From Atopobiaceae bacterium UBA1367 (GTDB lineage: Bacteria > Actinomycetota > Coriobacteriia > Coriobacteriales > Atopobiaceae): DNA of 64,000 nt. Where the stretch lies: contig DBRN01000012.1 of NCBI GenBank assembly GCA_002305995.1, positions 94,689-158,688 of the forward strand, given 5' to 3'. The position numbers and the translations under genes were made by a program. The notes under the pieces were generated by a model. That model did not search any database and was not told the origin of the DNA. It saw only the letters and a list, made by a program, of their open reading frames with translations. This document shows positions 8,358-17,175 of this stretch, one piece after another. Numbering within the stretch: position 1 is the stretch's first letter; the number at the start of each line of letters is the position of its first letter.

Positions 8358-10334
8358 ATGTCTGCCCGCGACCTCTCATACGTGCCCGACCTCTCCGGCA
8401 GCACCCCCCGTCCCGAGGACGAGGGGCTGGCCAGCATCGCCGAGCAGGTGGCGGAGGTTCCCACAGAGCCCGGCTGCTACCTGTGGAAGGATGGCAACGA
8501 TGAGGTCGTCTACGTGGGCAAGGCAAAGAGCCTGCGCGCCCGCATGCGCCAGTACGTGACGCTGCAGGACGACCGCGACAAGATCCCGCTCATGATGCAG
8601 GTGGTGCGCGGCTTCGACTACGTGGTGGTCGGCAGCGAGCACGAGGCGCTCGTGCTCGAGCGCAACCTCATCGAGCAGTACCGCCCGTACTTCAACGTGG
8701 ACTACAAGGACGACAAGAGCTATCCCTTCATCGCCATCACCGAGTCGGATGCCTACCCCGCGATCAAGTACACGCGCGAGCGGCACCGCAAGGGGACGCG
8801 CTACTTTGGGCCCTACACCGATGCGAGGGCCGCCCGCGAGACCATCGCCCAGCTGCGCAAGGTGGTTCCCATCTGCATCGGGACCTGCGCCGAGTGGAAG
8901 CGCGCCAGGCGCTACCTCGCCGCGCACCCCGACGACGTGTCGGTGGCAAACCTCGTGCTGGCCGAGCGGGGCAGGCCCTGCTTCGACAGCCACGTGGGCC
9001 TGGGCCCGGGCGTCTGCTGCGGTGCCATCAGCACGGCCGACTACGGGCGCAACGTGCGCCAGGTCGAGCAGTTCTTGGAGGGCCGCCGCTCCGCCATCAT
9101 CGACGACCTGCGCGCCCAGATGACGGAGGCCGCCGCCGCCCTCGAGTTCGAGCGCGCAGGCCGCATCAAGCATCGCATCGAGGTCCTCGAGGGGCTCGAC
9201 GACCGACAGCAGGTCGTCCTCTCCTCGGCTGCGAGCCTAGACGCCATCGGCCTCTACCGCGAGGAGACGATCAGCGCTGCCTGCGTGTTCGTGGTGCGCG
9301 AGGGGCGCGTGGTCAGGTCCGCCGAGTTCACGCTCAACAAAGGTGCCGACGTGAGCGAGGAGGAGCTGGTCGAGGGCTTCCTCAAGCGCTACTATGACGA
9401 GACCTCCGACATACCGGCCGAGATCTGCGTGCCCTGCGACCTCGGGGACGCGCGGCTGCTGGGAGAGTGGCTCGCGGGCAAGCGTGGACGGGTATGCCAC
9501 GTGCGCCGTCCGCAGCGGGGGGAGCGGCGCCGCCTGCTCGAGATGGCGCAGGCCAACGCCCGCCATGCGCTCAACCGCTACATGGTGCGCACGGGGTATG
9601 CCGACGACCGCACCAACCAGGCGCTGCTCCAGCTCGAGAGCGCCCTGGCGCTCGACGGGCCGCCCCTGCGCATCGAGTGCTTCGACGTCTCCACGCTGCA
9701 TGGCGCGTTCACCGTGGCATCCATGGTGGTCTTCACCGACGGCCGTCCCGACAAGGGGCAGTACCGCAAGTTCAGGATCCGCACCGCCCTGCGCGAGGCC
9801 AACGACTTCGCGAGCATGCAGGAGGTGCTGGGGCGCCGCTACGGGACCAGGAACACAGGGGATGGGCGCTTTGCGGCGGCACTCCCCGACCTGCTCGTCG
9901 TGGACGGCGGGAAGCCCCAGCTCACGGCCGCCATGACGCAGCTGGCCGAGCTGGGGCTCGACATCCCCGTCTGCGGCCTGGCCAAGTCGGACGAGGAACT
10001 CTTCGTCCCCTGGGACGACACGCCGGTGGTGCTCCCCTCGGGGTCCCCCTCGCTCTACCTCATCAAGCAGGTGCGCGACGAGAGCCACCGCTTTGCCATC
10101 ACCTTCCACCGCGAGCTGCGCACCAAGGCGCAAAGCGCGTCGGTGCTCGATGACGTCCCGGGGGTCGGGCCCAAGCGCAAGCGCGCCATCATGCGCCACT
10201 TTGGCTCCATGCGACGCCTCAAGGCGGCCAGCGCGGCCCAGATCGCCGAGGTCAGAGGCGTGCCCGCCGCGGTCGCGCAGATGGTCTGGGAGACCCTTCG
10301 CGCCGAGGGCGCGGGCGACCAGGGCGGGGCGTGA
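8358..10334 (+). CDS. uvrC: Excinuclease ABC subunit C
   Basis: Makes both incisions in nucleotide excision repair with UvrAB. The 658 residues show the GIY-YIG nuclease (GCYLWKDGNDEVVYVGKAKSL, about 35-55), the UVR domain that contacts UvrB (ALEFERAGRIKHRIEVLEGL), the RNase H-like C-terminal nuclease (VDGGKPQL, DSE-like acidic sites) and the tandem HhH end (VPGVGPKRKRAIMRHFGSM). The ATG is one base after the small gene upstream. uvrC next to rapZ and whiA is a conserved actinobacterial order. Confidence 0.96.
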   Translation: MSARDLSYVPDLSGSTPRPEDEGLASIAEQVAEVPTEPGCYLWKDGNDEVVYVGKAKSLRARMRQYVTLQDDRDKIPLMMQVVRGFDYVVVGSEHEALVLERNLIEQYRPYFNVDYKDDKSYPFIAITESDAYPAIKYTRERHRKGTRYFGPYTDARAARETIAQLRKVVPICIGTCAEWKRARRYLAAHPDDVSVANLVLAERGRPCFDSHVGLGPGVCCGAISTADYGRNVRQVEQFLEGRRSAIIDDLRAQMTEAAAALEFERAGRIKHRIEVLEGLDDRQQVVLSSAASLDAIGLYREETISAACVFVVREGRVVRSAEFTLNKGADVSEEELVEGFLKRYYDETSDIPAEICVPCDLGDARLLGEWLAGKRGRVCHVRRPQRGERRRLLEMAQANARHALNRYMVRTGYADDRTNQALLQLESALALDGPPLRIECFDVSTLHGAFTVASMVVFTDGRPDKGQYRKFRIRTALREANDFASMQEVLGRRYGTRNTGDGRFAAALPDLLVVDGGKPQLTAAMTQLAELGLDIPVCGLAKSDEELFVPWDDTPVVLPSGSPSLYLIKQVRDESHRFAITFHRELRTKAQSASVLDDVPGVGPKRKRAIMRHFGSMRRLKAASAAQIAEVRGVPAAVAQMVWETLRAEGAGDQGGA

Positions 10335-10425
10335 CCGCACGGCCTGCGATCGCGCGCCCGCGGACGGCCCGTCGTCCCACTGCGGTATGCTCTTGTACGT
10401 AGACGCACGGCTCAAGGAGGCTCGC

Positions 10426-11343
10426 ATGGTTGATGGACCGCATGTGGCGGAGTCGGCGCTCGACAGCCCCGACGTCATCGTCATCACGGGGATGTCGGGA
10501 GCCGGTCGCACCGAGGCGATGCACACCTTCGAGGACCTGGGCTACTACGTCATCGACAACCTCCCTCCCGGGTTGATCCTGTCGGTCGTGCAGATGGCCG
10601 GCCTCTCCTCGGGTGTGGGGCGCCACCTTGCCGTGGTGTGCGACCTGCGCAGCCAGGACCTCTTCTCCGAGCTGGAGGCGGCCCTCGACGAGCTGGGGGC
10701 CCATGAGCTCACCTACGGCCTGCTCTTCCTCGAGGCCTCCGACGACGCGCTCCTGAGCCGCTACGCGCTCAACCGCCGCCCGCATCCGCTCGCGCGGGAG
10801 GGGGAACCGACCATCGAGGCGGTCCGACGCGAGCGTGAGCACCTGCGCGCGATCCGCGAGCGTGCCACGCTGACCATCGACACCACCAACCTCAAGCCCA
10901 AGCAGCTGCGCTCGCGCCTGCTGTCGGAGTTCACGCACCTCACCGAGCGGCAGCTCATGGAGGTGCACGTGTTCTCCTTCGGCTTCAAGTACGGCATGCC
11001 TGAGGAGGCCGACATCATCATCGACGTGCGCTTCCTGCCCAACCCCTACTGGTATCCGGAGATGCGCCCGCTGACAGGGCGCGACCCGCTGGTCCGCGAC
11101 TTCGTGATCGGGCATCCGCAGACTCAGGCCTTCCTCGAGCGCTGGCAGGCGCTGCTCGACACCGTCATGCCGGGCTACGTGGCGGAGGGCAAGAGCCGCC
11201 TGTCGGTGGGCGTGGGCTGCTCGGGCGGTCAGCACCGCTCGGTGGCCATCGCGGAGGAGACCGCCATGCACCTGACGCGCGCGGGCTACCACGTGCTCAC
11301 CAGCCACCGCGACCTCGCGCGCGCGGAGCGCCATACGTCCTAG
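10426..11343 (+). CDS. rapZ: RapZ/YvcJ family nucleotide-binding protein
   Basis: P-loop ATP/GTP-binding protein. In E. coli RapZ is an RNase E adaptor controlling GlmS; the Gram-positive YvcJ role is less clear. The 305 residues show Walker A GMSGAGRT near residue 25, the family strings YYVIDNLPPGL and DVRFLPNPYW, and the C-terminal GVGCSGGQHRSVAIAE near residue 265. The start at 10426 follows AAGGAGG at 10414-10420. It ends 9 bp before whiA. Confidence 0.95.
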   Translation: MVDGPHVAESALDSPDVIVITGMSGAGRTEAMHTFEDLGYYVIDNLPPGLILSVVQMAGLSSGVGRHLAVVCDLRSQDLFSELEAALDELGAHELTYGLLFLEASDDALLSRYALNRRPHPLAREGEPTIEAVRREREHLRAIRERATLTIDTTNLKPKQLRSRLLSEFTHLTERQLMEVHVFSFGFKYGMPEEADIIIDVRFLPNPYWYPEMRPLTGRDPLVRDFVIGHPQTQAFLERWQALLDTVMPGYVAEGKSRLSVGVGCSGGQHRSVAIAEETAMHLTRAGYHVLTSHRDLARAERHTS

Positions 11344-11352
11344 CGAGCTGCC

Positions 11353-12291
11353 ATGTCATTTACGGCCCAGGTGAAAGACGAGCTCTCGCGCGTGGAAGGC
11401 GCCTGCCCGACCTGCGCCCACGCCCAGCTCTCGGCGATCGTGCGCGTCTGTGGCACCCTCTCGCTCAGGGGCCCGGGGCGCTACTCCATCCGCGTCTCCA
11501 CCGAGACGGGTGCCGTCGCCCGCACGATGATCAAGCTCACCCACGAGCTCTTCGACCTCGAGACGCGCCTGACGGTGCGTCACTCCAACCTGCACAAGGT
11601 GCGCAACTACCTCATCGAGATCCCCGAGCAGGACGAGCTCGAGGACGACCTCGTGCGCATGGGCATCCTCGTGCTCGGCACAGGGCTGGCCGCAGGTGTG
11701 CCCGCGCACCTGCTGGAGCGGCCTTGCTGCCGGGCCGCCTTCGTGAGGGGGGCGTTCATGGCGGGCGGCTTCGTCGCCGATCCCCGGGGTGACTTCCACC
11801 TGGAGATCGCGGTCACCGGCGAGCGCTTTGCCAACGACATCGTCGCGCTCATCGGCGAGCTGGGGGCGGTGGCGCGGCTCAACAGGCGCAGGGGGACCTA
11901 TGCCATCTACCTCAAGAGCTTCGACGACGTCGTCACGCTGCTGCGTGCCATGGGGGCGCACCGCTCGGCGCGCGCCGTCGAGAGCGTACGGCGGGTCAAG
12001 TCCCTGAAGAACGAGGTCAACCGGCTCGTGAACGCCGAGCTTGCCAACCAGGCGCGCATGGCCAATGCGGCGGGCACCCAGCTGGAGCTCATCGGCGAGG
12101 CGGCGCGGCTCATCGGCATGGGGCGGCTTCCGCCCGCCGTCCGCGAGTTCTGCGAGCTGCGCCTGGCCCATCCCGACCTCTCGCTTGCCGACCTGGGCGC
12201 GCTTGCCTCGCCCCCGACCAAGAAGTCGGGCATGTACCATCGGCTCCTCCGCCTCAGGGACCTGGTCAACGCGGCGCGGGCGGACACGTGA
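11353..12291 (+). CDS. whiA: WhiA-type sporulation/cell-division regulator
   Basis: DNA-binding protein with an N-terminal LAGLIDADG-like homing-endonuclease fold and a C-terminal helix-turn-helix. It controls sporulation in Streptomyces and chromosome segregation or division in other Gram-positives. The 312 residues begin MSFTAQVKDELSRV. The LAGLIDADG-like part includes AFVRGAFMAGG, and the HTH end reads DLSLADLGALASPPTKKSGMYHRL. yvcK, usually between rapZ and whiA, is absent here. Confidence 0.95.
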   Translation: MSFTAQVKDELSRVEGACPTCAHAQLSAIVRVCGTLSLRGPGRYSIRVSTETGAVARTMIKLTHELFDLETRLTVRHSNLHKVRNYLIEIPEQDELEDDLVRMGILVLGTGLAAGVPAHLLERPCCRAAFVRGAFMAGGFVADPRGDFHLEIAVTGERFANDIVALIGELGAVARLNRRRGTYAIYLKSFDDVVTLLRAMGAHRSARAVESVRRVKSLKNEVNRLVNAELANQARMANAAGTQLELIGEAARLIGMGRLPPAVREFCELRLAHPDLSLADLGALASPPTKKSGMYHRLLRLRDLVNAARADT

Positions 12292-12370
12292 GGCCGCCAC
12301 GATCCGACGCGCACCTGAGTCCGCAGCTACCAAACACGGAGTAATTTGACTACCTCGGGGGAAGCGGGAC

Positions 12371-12398
12371 TTGAGTCGTCTGGGTTTGGGGGTAGACT
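12371..12398 (+). promoter_or_regulatory. Likely sigma-A promoter for the glycolytic genes
   Basis: TTGAGT at 12371-12376 and TAGACT at 12393-12398 are separated by 16 bp, a good match to a housekeeping promoter. It lies about 70 bp before gap in the AT-richer gap after whiA. It suggests gap-pgk-tpiA are transcribed separately from the uvrC-whiA genes. Confidence 0.5.
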
Positions 12399-12467
12399 AA
12401 GCCCAGTATGTTGGTACATGGCCTGTCTCGGGGAACGGCCCCGAAGGGCCTCGCGAAAGGAGAAAGC

Positions 12468-13490
12468 ATGGCAGTTAAGGTTGCTATCAATGGCTTTGGA
12501 CGCATCGGCCGCCTGGCCTTCCGTCAGATGTTCGGTCACGAGGGCTCCGAGATCGTCGCCATCAACGACCTCACCTCTCCGAAGATGCTTGCCCACCTGC
12601 TGAAGTATGACTCCTCCCAGGGTAACTACGCCCGCGAGCACGACGTCGTGGCTGGCGAGGACTCCATCACGGTCGACGGCAAGAAGATCACCATCTACGC
12701 GAAGGCCAACGCGGCCGAGCTGCCTTGGGGCGAGCTGGGCGTCGACGTCGTCCTCGAGTGCACCGGTTTCTACACCGCCAAGTCCAAGGCCCAGGCCCAC
12801 ATCGACGCCGGTGCCAAGAAGGTCGTCATCTCCGCCCCTGCGGGCAACGACCTCCCGACCATCGTCTACAACGTCAACCATGAGACGCTGACCGCCGACG
12901 ACAACATCATCTCCGCCGCCTCCTGCACCACCAACTGCCTGGCTCCGATGGCCAAGGCCCTGAACGACTTCGCTCCCATCCAGAGCGGCATCATGGCCAC
13001 CATCCACGCCTACACCGGCGACCAGATGATCCTCGACGGCCCACAGCGCAAGGGCGACCTCCGTCGTGCCCGCGCCGGCGCCATCAACATCGTCCCGAAC
13101 AGCACCGGTGCCGCCAAGGCCATCGGCCTGGTCATCCCCGAGCTCAACGGCAAGCTCATCGGTGCCGCCCAGCGCGTCCCGACCCCGACCGGCTCGACCA
13201 CCCTGCTGTTCGCCGTCATCAAGACGGACAAGGAGGTCACCGTCGACACCATCAACGCCGCCATGAAGGCGCAGGCCAACGAGTCCTTCGGCTACAACGA
13301 GGACGAGATCGTCTCCTCCGACATCATCGGCATGATGTATGGCTCGCTCTTCGACTCCACCCAGACCATGGTCTCCAAGGTCTCCGATGACGAGTACCTG
13401 GTTCAGGTCGTCTCCTGGTACGACAACGAGAACTCCTACACCTCCCAGATGGTTCGCACCATCAAGTACTTCGAGAAGTTCGTTGCCTAA
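12468..13490 (+). CDS. gap: Glyceraldehyde-3-phosphate dehydrogenase, type I
   Basis: Glycolytic oxidation and phosphorylation of glyceraldehyde-3-phosphate with NAD. The 340 residues begin [18 protein letters not shown] (Rossmann dinucleotide motif). The catalytic cysteine is in [16 protein letters not shown] near residue 150, with SWYDNENSY at the C-terminus. Codon use is noticeably more biased than in neighbours, as expected for high expression. The start follows AAAGGAGAAAG at 12456-12466. A strong hairpin follows before pgk. Confidence 0.98.
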   Translation: MAVKVAINGFGRIGRLAFRQMFGHEGSEIVAINDLTSPKMLAHLLKYDSSQGNYAREHDVVAGEDSITVDGKKITIYAKANAAELPWGELGVDVVLECTGFYTAKSKAQAHIDAGAKKVVISAPAGNDLPTIVYNVNHETLTADDNIISAASCTTNCLAPMAKALNDFAPIQSGIMATIHAYTGDQMILDGPQRKGDLRRARAGAINIVPNSTGAAKAIGLVIPELNGKLIGAAQRVPTPTGSTTLLFAVIKTDKEVTVDTINAAMKAQANESFGYNEDEIVSSDIIGMMYGSLFDSTQTMVSKVSDDEYLVQVVSWYDNENSYTSQMVRTIKYFEKFVA

Positions 13491-13517
13491 GCTCGTGGCA
13501 GAACCTCTGGTGTAGAA

Positions 13518-13562
13518 GGGGCGCGGTCGCCGGTCGCAGGGCCGCGACCGCGCCCCCCTTTT
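13518..13562 (+). terminator. Strong hairpin between gap and pgk (terminator/attenuator)
   Basis: A 13-bp perfect stem (13518-13530 with 13544-13556), GGGGCGCGGTCGC against its complement, has a 13-nt loop and is followed by CCTTTTC. It sits inside the gap-pgk-tpiA run and probably lets gap be made in excess of pgk and tpiA by partial termination or 3'-end protection. Confidence 0.75.
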
Positions 13563-13595
13563 CTGCAAGCACACGAAACAGAAGGAGTGGCTCCC

Positions 13596-14786
13596 ATGGC
13601 CTTTACCAAGAAGACCGTCCGGGACATCGACGTCGCAGGCAAGAGGATCATCATGCGCGTCGACTTCAACGTTCCCCTCAAGGACGGCGTGGTGACCGAC
13701 GACACGCGCGTGCGTGCCGCCATCCCCACCATCCAGTACCTCAAGGAGCAGGGCGCCGGCATCATCCTGATGTCGCATCTCGGTCGTCCCAAGGGCGACG
13801 GCCCCGAGCCCGCGCTCTCCCTCAAGCCAGCCGCCGACAAGCTTGCCGAGCTGACGGGCTACGACGTCAAGTTCGTCGATGACACCTACGGCGAGAAGGC
13901 CGCCGAGGCCTGCGCAGCCGTCCAGCCGGGTGACATCCTCGTCCTCGAGAACGTCCGCTTCCTCAAGGCCGAGAAGAAGAACGACCCCGAGGTCGCCAAG
14001 AAGCTCGCGTCCTACGCCGACATCTTCGTCCTCGACGCCTTCGGCACCGCACATCGCGCCCAGGGCTCGGTCGTGGGCCCGGCCGCCTACATCCCGGCGG
14101 TCGCAGGATTTCTCCTGGAGAAGGAGGTCGACACGCTCACCGGCATCTTCGCCGATCCCGCGCGTCCCTTCGTCGCCGTCGTCGGCGGCTCCAAGGTCTC
14201 CAGCAAGATCGGCGTCCTCGAGAACCTCATCGAGTCCGCCGACACCCTCATCATCGGTGGCGGCATGGCCTACACCTTCTTCCTGGCCAAGGGCTACACC
14301 GTGGGCACCTCCCTCAAGGAGCCCGACTGGATCGAGCGTGCCGGCGAGATGATGAGGGAGGCCGAGGGGAAGGGCTGCAAGATCCTGCTTCCCGTCGACA
14401 ACGTGGTCGCCGATCACTTCGGCGAGGACGCCGTGGGCGAGGTTGTCGCCTCCGATGCCATTCCCGACGATCGCATGGGCATGGACATCGGCCCCGAGAC
14501 CGTCAAGCTGTACTGTGACGCCGTCAGGGACGCGGCCACCGTGTTCTGGAACGGCCCCATGGGCGTCTTCGAGTTCGATCAGTTCGCCGCAGGCACCGAG
14601 GCCGTCGCCCGTGCCATCGGCGCCTCGGACTGCACGTCCATCATCGGCGGCGGCGACTCCGTCGCGGCCATCAATAAGTTCGGCCTGGCCGACCAGATGA
14701 GCTGGATCTCCACCGGTGGTGGCGCTTCCATGGAGCTCGTCGAGGGCAAGGCCCTTCCTGGAGTGGAGGCGCTTCTCGATGCGTAA
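13596..14786 (+). CDS. pgk: Phosphoglycerate kinase
   Basis: Substrate-level ATP formation from 1,3-bisphosphoglycerate. The 396 residues include RVDFNVPLKDG, HLGRPKG near residue 63, FGTAHRAQ, VGGSKVSSKI and the nucleotide-binding GGGDSVAAINKFG near the C-terminus. Start 13596 follows GAAGGAG at 13581-13587 with 8-nt spacing; an in-frame ATG at 13587 overlaps that site and is not used. The end overlaps tpiA by 8 bp. Confidence 0.98.
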   Translation: MAFTKKTVRDIDVAGKRIIMRVDFNVPLKDGVVTDDTRVRAAIPTIQYLKEQGAGIILMSHLGRPKGDGPEPALSLKPAADKLAELTGYDVKFVDDTYGEKAAEACAAVQPGDILVLENVRFLKAEKKNDPEVAKKLASYADIFVLDAFGTAHRAQGSVVGPAAYIPAVAGFLLEKEVDTLTGIFADPARPFVAVVGGSKVSSKIGVLENLIESADTLIIGGGMAYTFFLAKGYTVGTSLKEPDWIERAGEMMREAEGKGCKILLPVDNVVADHFGEDAVGEVVASDAIPDDRMGMDIGPETVKLYCDAVRDAATVFWNGPMGVFEFDQFAAGTEAVARAIGASDCTSIIGGGDSVAAINKFGLADQMSWISTGGGASMELVEGKALPGVEALLDA

Positions 14787-15546
14787 GAGGATGATTGCTG
14801 GCAACTGGAAGATGAACAAGACCTTCTCCGAGGCCGTCGTGCTGGCCGAGGGTCTGGCCCGCGAACTCGAGGGTGGCACCGGCGACGTCGACGTCGTCGT
14901 CGCCCCGCCCACGATCAACCTGAAGGGTGTCGCCGAGGTCATCGAGAAGGAGGAGGCCCCGTTCGCCCTCTCCGCCCAGAACGCCTACTGGCAGGAGTCT
15001 GGCGCCTATACCGGCGAGACGGCCCCCAACATGCTCGAGGCCGTCGGGGCCACCCACTGCATCATCGGGCACTCCGAGCGCCGCGACTACTTCGGCGAGA
15101 CCGACGAGGACATCAACAAGAAGGCCAAGGCCCTCATGGCCCATGGCATCGTCCCCATCAGCTGCTGCGGCGAGTCCCTCGACATCCGTGAGGCGGGCAC
15201 GCACGTGGCGTTCGTCGTCGATCAGATCAAGAAGGACACCGCAGGCCTCGAGATCACCGATCCCTCGAAGTACGTCATCGCCTACGAGCCCATCTGGGCC
15301 ATCGGTACCGGCAAGACCGCCACGGCCGATGATGCGCAGGAGGTCTGTGGCGCCATCCGCGCGACTCTCGTCGAGATCTTCGGCGACGAGACCGCCGCAG
15401 GCATCCGCATCCTGTACGGTGGCTCCGCCAACCCAAGCAACATCGCCGGCTTCCTGGAGAAGGAGGACGTCGATGGCGCGCTCGTCGGTGGCGCCTCCCT
15501 GAAGGCCGACGGCTTCGCCGACATGGTGCGCTCTGCCATGGCGTAG
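14779..15546 (+). CDS. tpiA: Triosephosphate isomerase
   Basis: Interconverts dihydroxyacetone phosphate and glyceraldehyde-3-phosphate. The 255 residues begin MRKRMIAGNWKMNK, with the catalytic His in GHSERRDYFGE and catalytic Glu in AYEPIWAIGTG. The phosphate-binding ends are GGSANPSN and VGGASLKADGF. It overlaps the end of pgk, so the two are translationally coupled. Confidence 0.98.
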   Translation: MRKRMIAGNWKMNKTFSEAVVLAEGLARELEGGTGDVDVVVAPPTINLKGVAEVIEKEEAPFALSAQNAYWQESGAYTGETAPNMLEAVGATHCIIGHSERRDYFGETDEDINKKAKALMAHGIVPISCCGESLDIREAGTHVAFVVDQIKKDTAGLEITDPSKYVIAYEPIWAIGTGKTATADDAQEVCGAIRATLVEIFGDETAAGIRILYGGSANPSNIAGFLEKEDVDGALVGGASLKADGFADMVRSAMA

Positions 15547-15579
15547 GCCCCACGCACGCAGGTCAGCCTCTCACGGCAA

Positions 15580-15605
15580 GGGGCCCAGGCGCATGCCTGG
15601 GCCCC
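15580..15605 (+). terminator. Terminator after tpiA
   Basis: An 11-bp perfect stem GGGGCCCAGGC / GCCTGGGCCCC with a GCAT loop, 34 bp after the tpiA stop. The T-tract is poor (TCCTC), so termination may be Rho-assisted. Confidence 0.75.
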
Positions 15606-15964
15606 TCCTCGCGCGACGGATGCGACCTGGAACCGGATGCGTGCCCAGCCGTCGGGCCGGGAACGTCGGGTCGAGGGCACATCACCCCCCTGCGGATTCG
15701 ATCATGAACCCACCTCCAAAAGGTGGGTGTCCTCCTCGCTCGTTCCAGCTTCCTCAGCAACGGAGGATTCCTGTACTGGACACGAGATGTGGACTCCCTC
15801 GAAACGCTTGTCGGTTCACCCAGTTAGAACCGCAGGGGGATGACAACTCCACTATACGTGTGTCCCTTGCGGATACCAGACTTGACTTATGATCCCAGAC
15901 CGCAAACAATCATATGATGTGGCTTTGGCGCTCGAGCCGAATGATTGTTGGGGGGCACGCGGAG
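15606..15964 (+). other. Intergenic region before the wecA-like gene
   Basis: No gene that I can support. It holds an 8-bp hairpin (ACCCACCT 15708-15715 with AGGTGGGT 15721-15728) and, further on, an AT-richer stretch with a weak candidate promoter (TTGCGG 15867-15872, TATGAT 15888-15893, 15-bp spacer). Short open frames on both strands here lack ribosome sites and look like chance. Confidence 0.4.
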
Positions 15965-17167
15965 ATGGAACGGCAGTGGGTGGCCTACCTGTGTCTCTTT
16001 GCGGCGGCACTGCTGGCATCCGTGCTCATGACGCCCGTGGCCGCGCGGGTCGCCCGGAGGTTCGATGCGATCGACTATCCCGACAGACGCCGCATCAATC
16101 GCTCGCCGATTCCCCGCATGGGTGGCATAGCGATCTTCTCCGGCATTCTCGCCATGCTCCTGGCCAGGTATCTCGGCTCTCGCTACCTGGGCTGGCTGAT
16201 GGTGTTCGTGCCCTCGCCGCACCTGAGGGATGTCGACTACCCCCTGCTCGGCCTCGCCTTCGTCATCATCTTCCTCACGGGCCTCGTCGACGACTGCTGC
16301 TCGCTCTCGCCCAGGCAGAAGCTGTTCGGACAGGTGGCGGCGGCGTGCGTCGCGGTCGCCGGCGGCCTGGTCATAGGCGATGTCGTCAACCCCTTCGAGG
16401 TCGCCAGCCTCCTCCACGTGGGCTGGCTCACCTATCCGGTGACGGTGCTCTACCTCGTCGCCTACGTCAACATCTTCAACCTGATCGACGGCCTCGACGG
16501 CCTGGCGTCAGGCATCGCGTTCATAGCGAGCATGACCCTGTTCGTGCTCTCGCTTCTGCGCGGACAGGTCGATGCCGCCTCGCTGGCCATCGCGATCGCG
16601 GGCTCGGCCCTCGGCTTCTTGCGCTTCAACTTCCACCCGGCGTCGATCTTCCTGGGGGACTCCGGGTCGCTGCTGCTGGGCTTCTCCCTCGCGACCGTCT
16701 CGCTGCTGTCGGTCACGCGCATCTCGAGCCTGACGACCATCCTCGTGCCGCTGGTCGTCGCCGGCATCCCCATCATCGACACCCTGTCGGCCATCGTGCG
16801 TCGTCGCCGAGCCCACGTGAGCGTGGGCCAGGCCGATCGCGGCCACATCCACCATCGCCTGCTCGACGAGGGCTTCGACCAGCGCCAGACGGTCCTGGTC
16901 ATCTATGCCTGGACGGTGATGCTGAGCGTGGGCGCCATCGTCCTGACGCAGATCGCGCCCATCCCGCGCATCACCGTCTTCATGCTGCTCGTCGCCGCCT
17001 CCGGCCTCTTCGCCGCGAAGCTGAGGCTGTTCAGCCCGGTGCTGCTGCACCACTACAATCCCCGCACCGGCCACGACGAGATCATCACGCCCCAGGATCC
17101 CGCCTTCGAGAAGGAGGAGGCTCGCTTCGAGCAGGAGCACAACGCGCGTGTGCCCTTCCGGAAGTAG
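15965..17167 (+). CDS. WecA/TagO-like undecaprenyl-phosphate N-acetylhexosamine-1-P transferase
   Basis: Membrane glycosyltransferase (MraY/WecA superfamily) that starts lipid-linked synthesis of a cell-wall polymer by moving GlcNAc-1-P (or similar) to undecaprenyl phosphate. About 400 residues with around 11 hydrophobic segments. The family's catalytic and metal sites are visible: LVDDCCSLSPRQKLF (DDxx), NIFNLIDGLDGLASG (NxxNxxDGxDGL), FLGDSGS and the HIHHRL motif in loop 5. The start at 15965 is preferred for its G-rich upstream site; ATG 15941 is possible. Sugar specificity cannot be read from sequence. Confidence 0.88.
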   Translation: MERQWVAYLCLFAAALLASVLMTPVAARVARRFDAIDYPDRRRINRSPIPRMGGIAIFSGILAMLLARYLGSRYLGWLMVFVPSPHLRDVDYPLLGLAFVIIFLTGLVDDCCSLSPRQKLFGQVAAACVAVAGGLVIGDVVNPFEVASLLHVGWLTYPVTVLYLVAYVNIFNLIDGLDGLASGIAFIASMTLFVLSLLRGQVDAASLAIAIAGSALGFLRFNFHPASIFLGDSGSLLLGFSLATVSLLSVTRISSLTTILVPLVVAGIPIIDTLSAIVRRRRAHVSVGQADRGHIHHRLLDEGFDQRQTVLVIYAWTVMLSVGAIVLTQIAPIPRITVFMLLVAASGLFAAKLRLFSPVLLHHYNPRTGHDEIITPQDPAFEKEEARFEQEHNARVPFRK

Positions 17168-17175
17168 CCGCACCC

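Noticed and set aside
12327..14942. 871-residue minus-strand frame under gap and pgk
   Set aside because: Antisense shadow caused by strong codon bias of the glycolytic genes; the product is low-complexity Gly/Val/Asp.
15685..15730. tRNA-like or small RNA sequence
   Set aside because: A short hairpin and a GATTCGATC string are present, but no cloverleaf can be formed.
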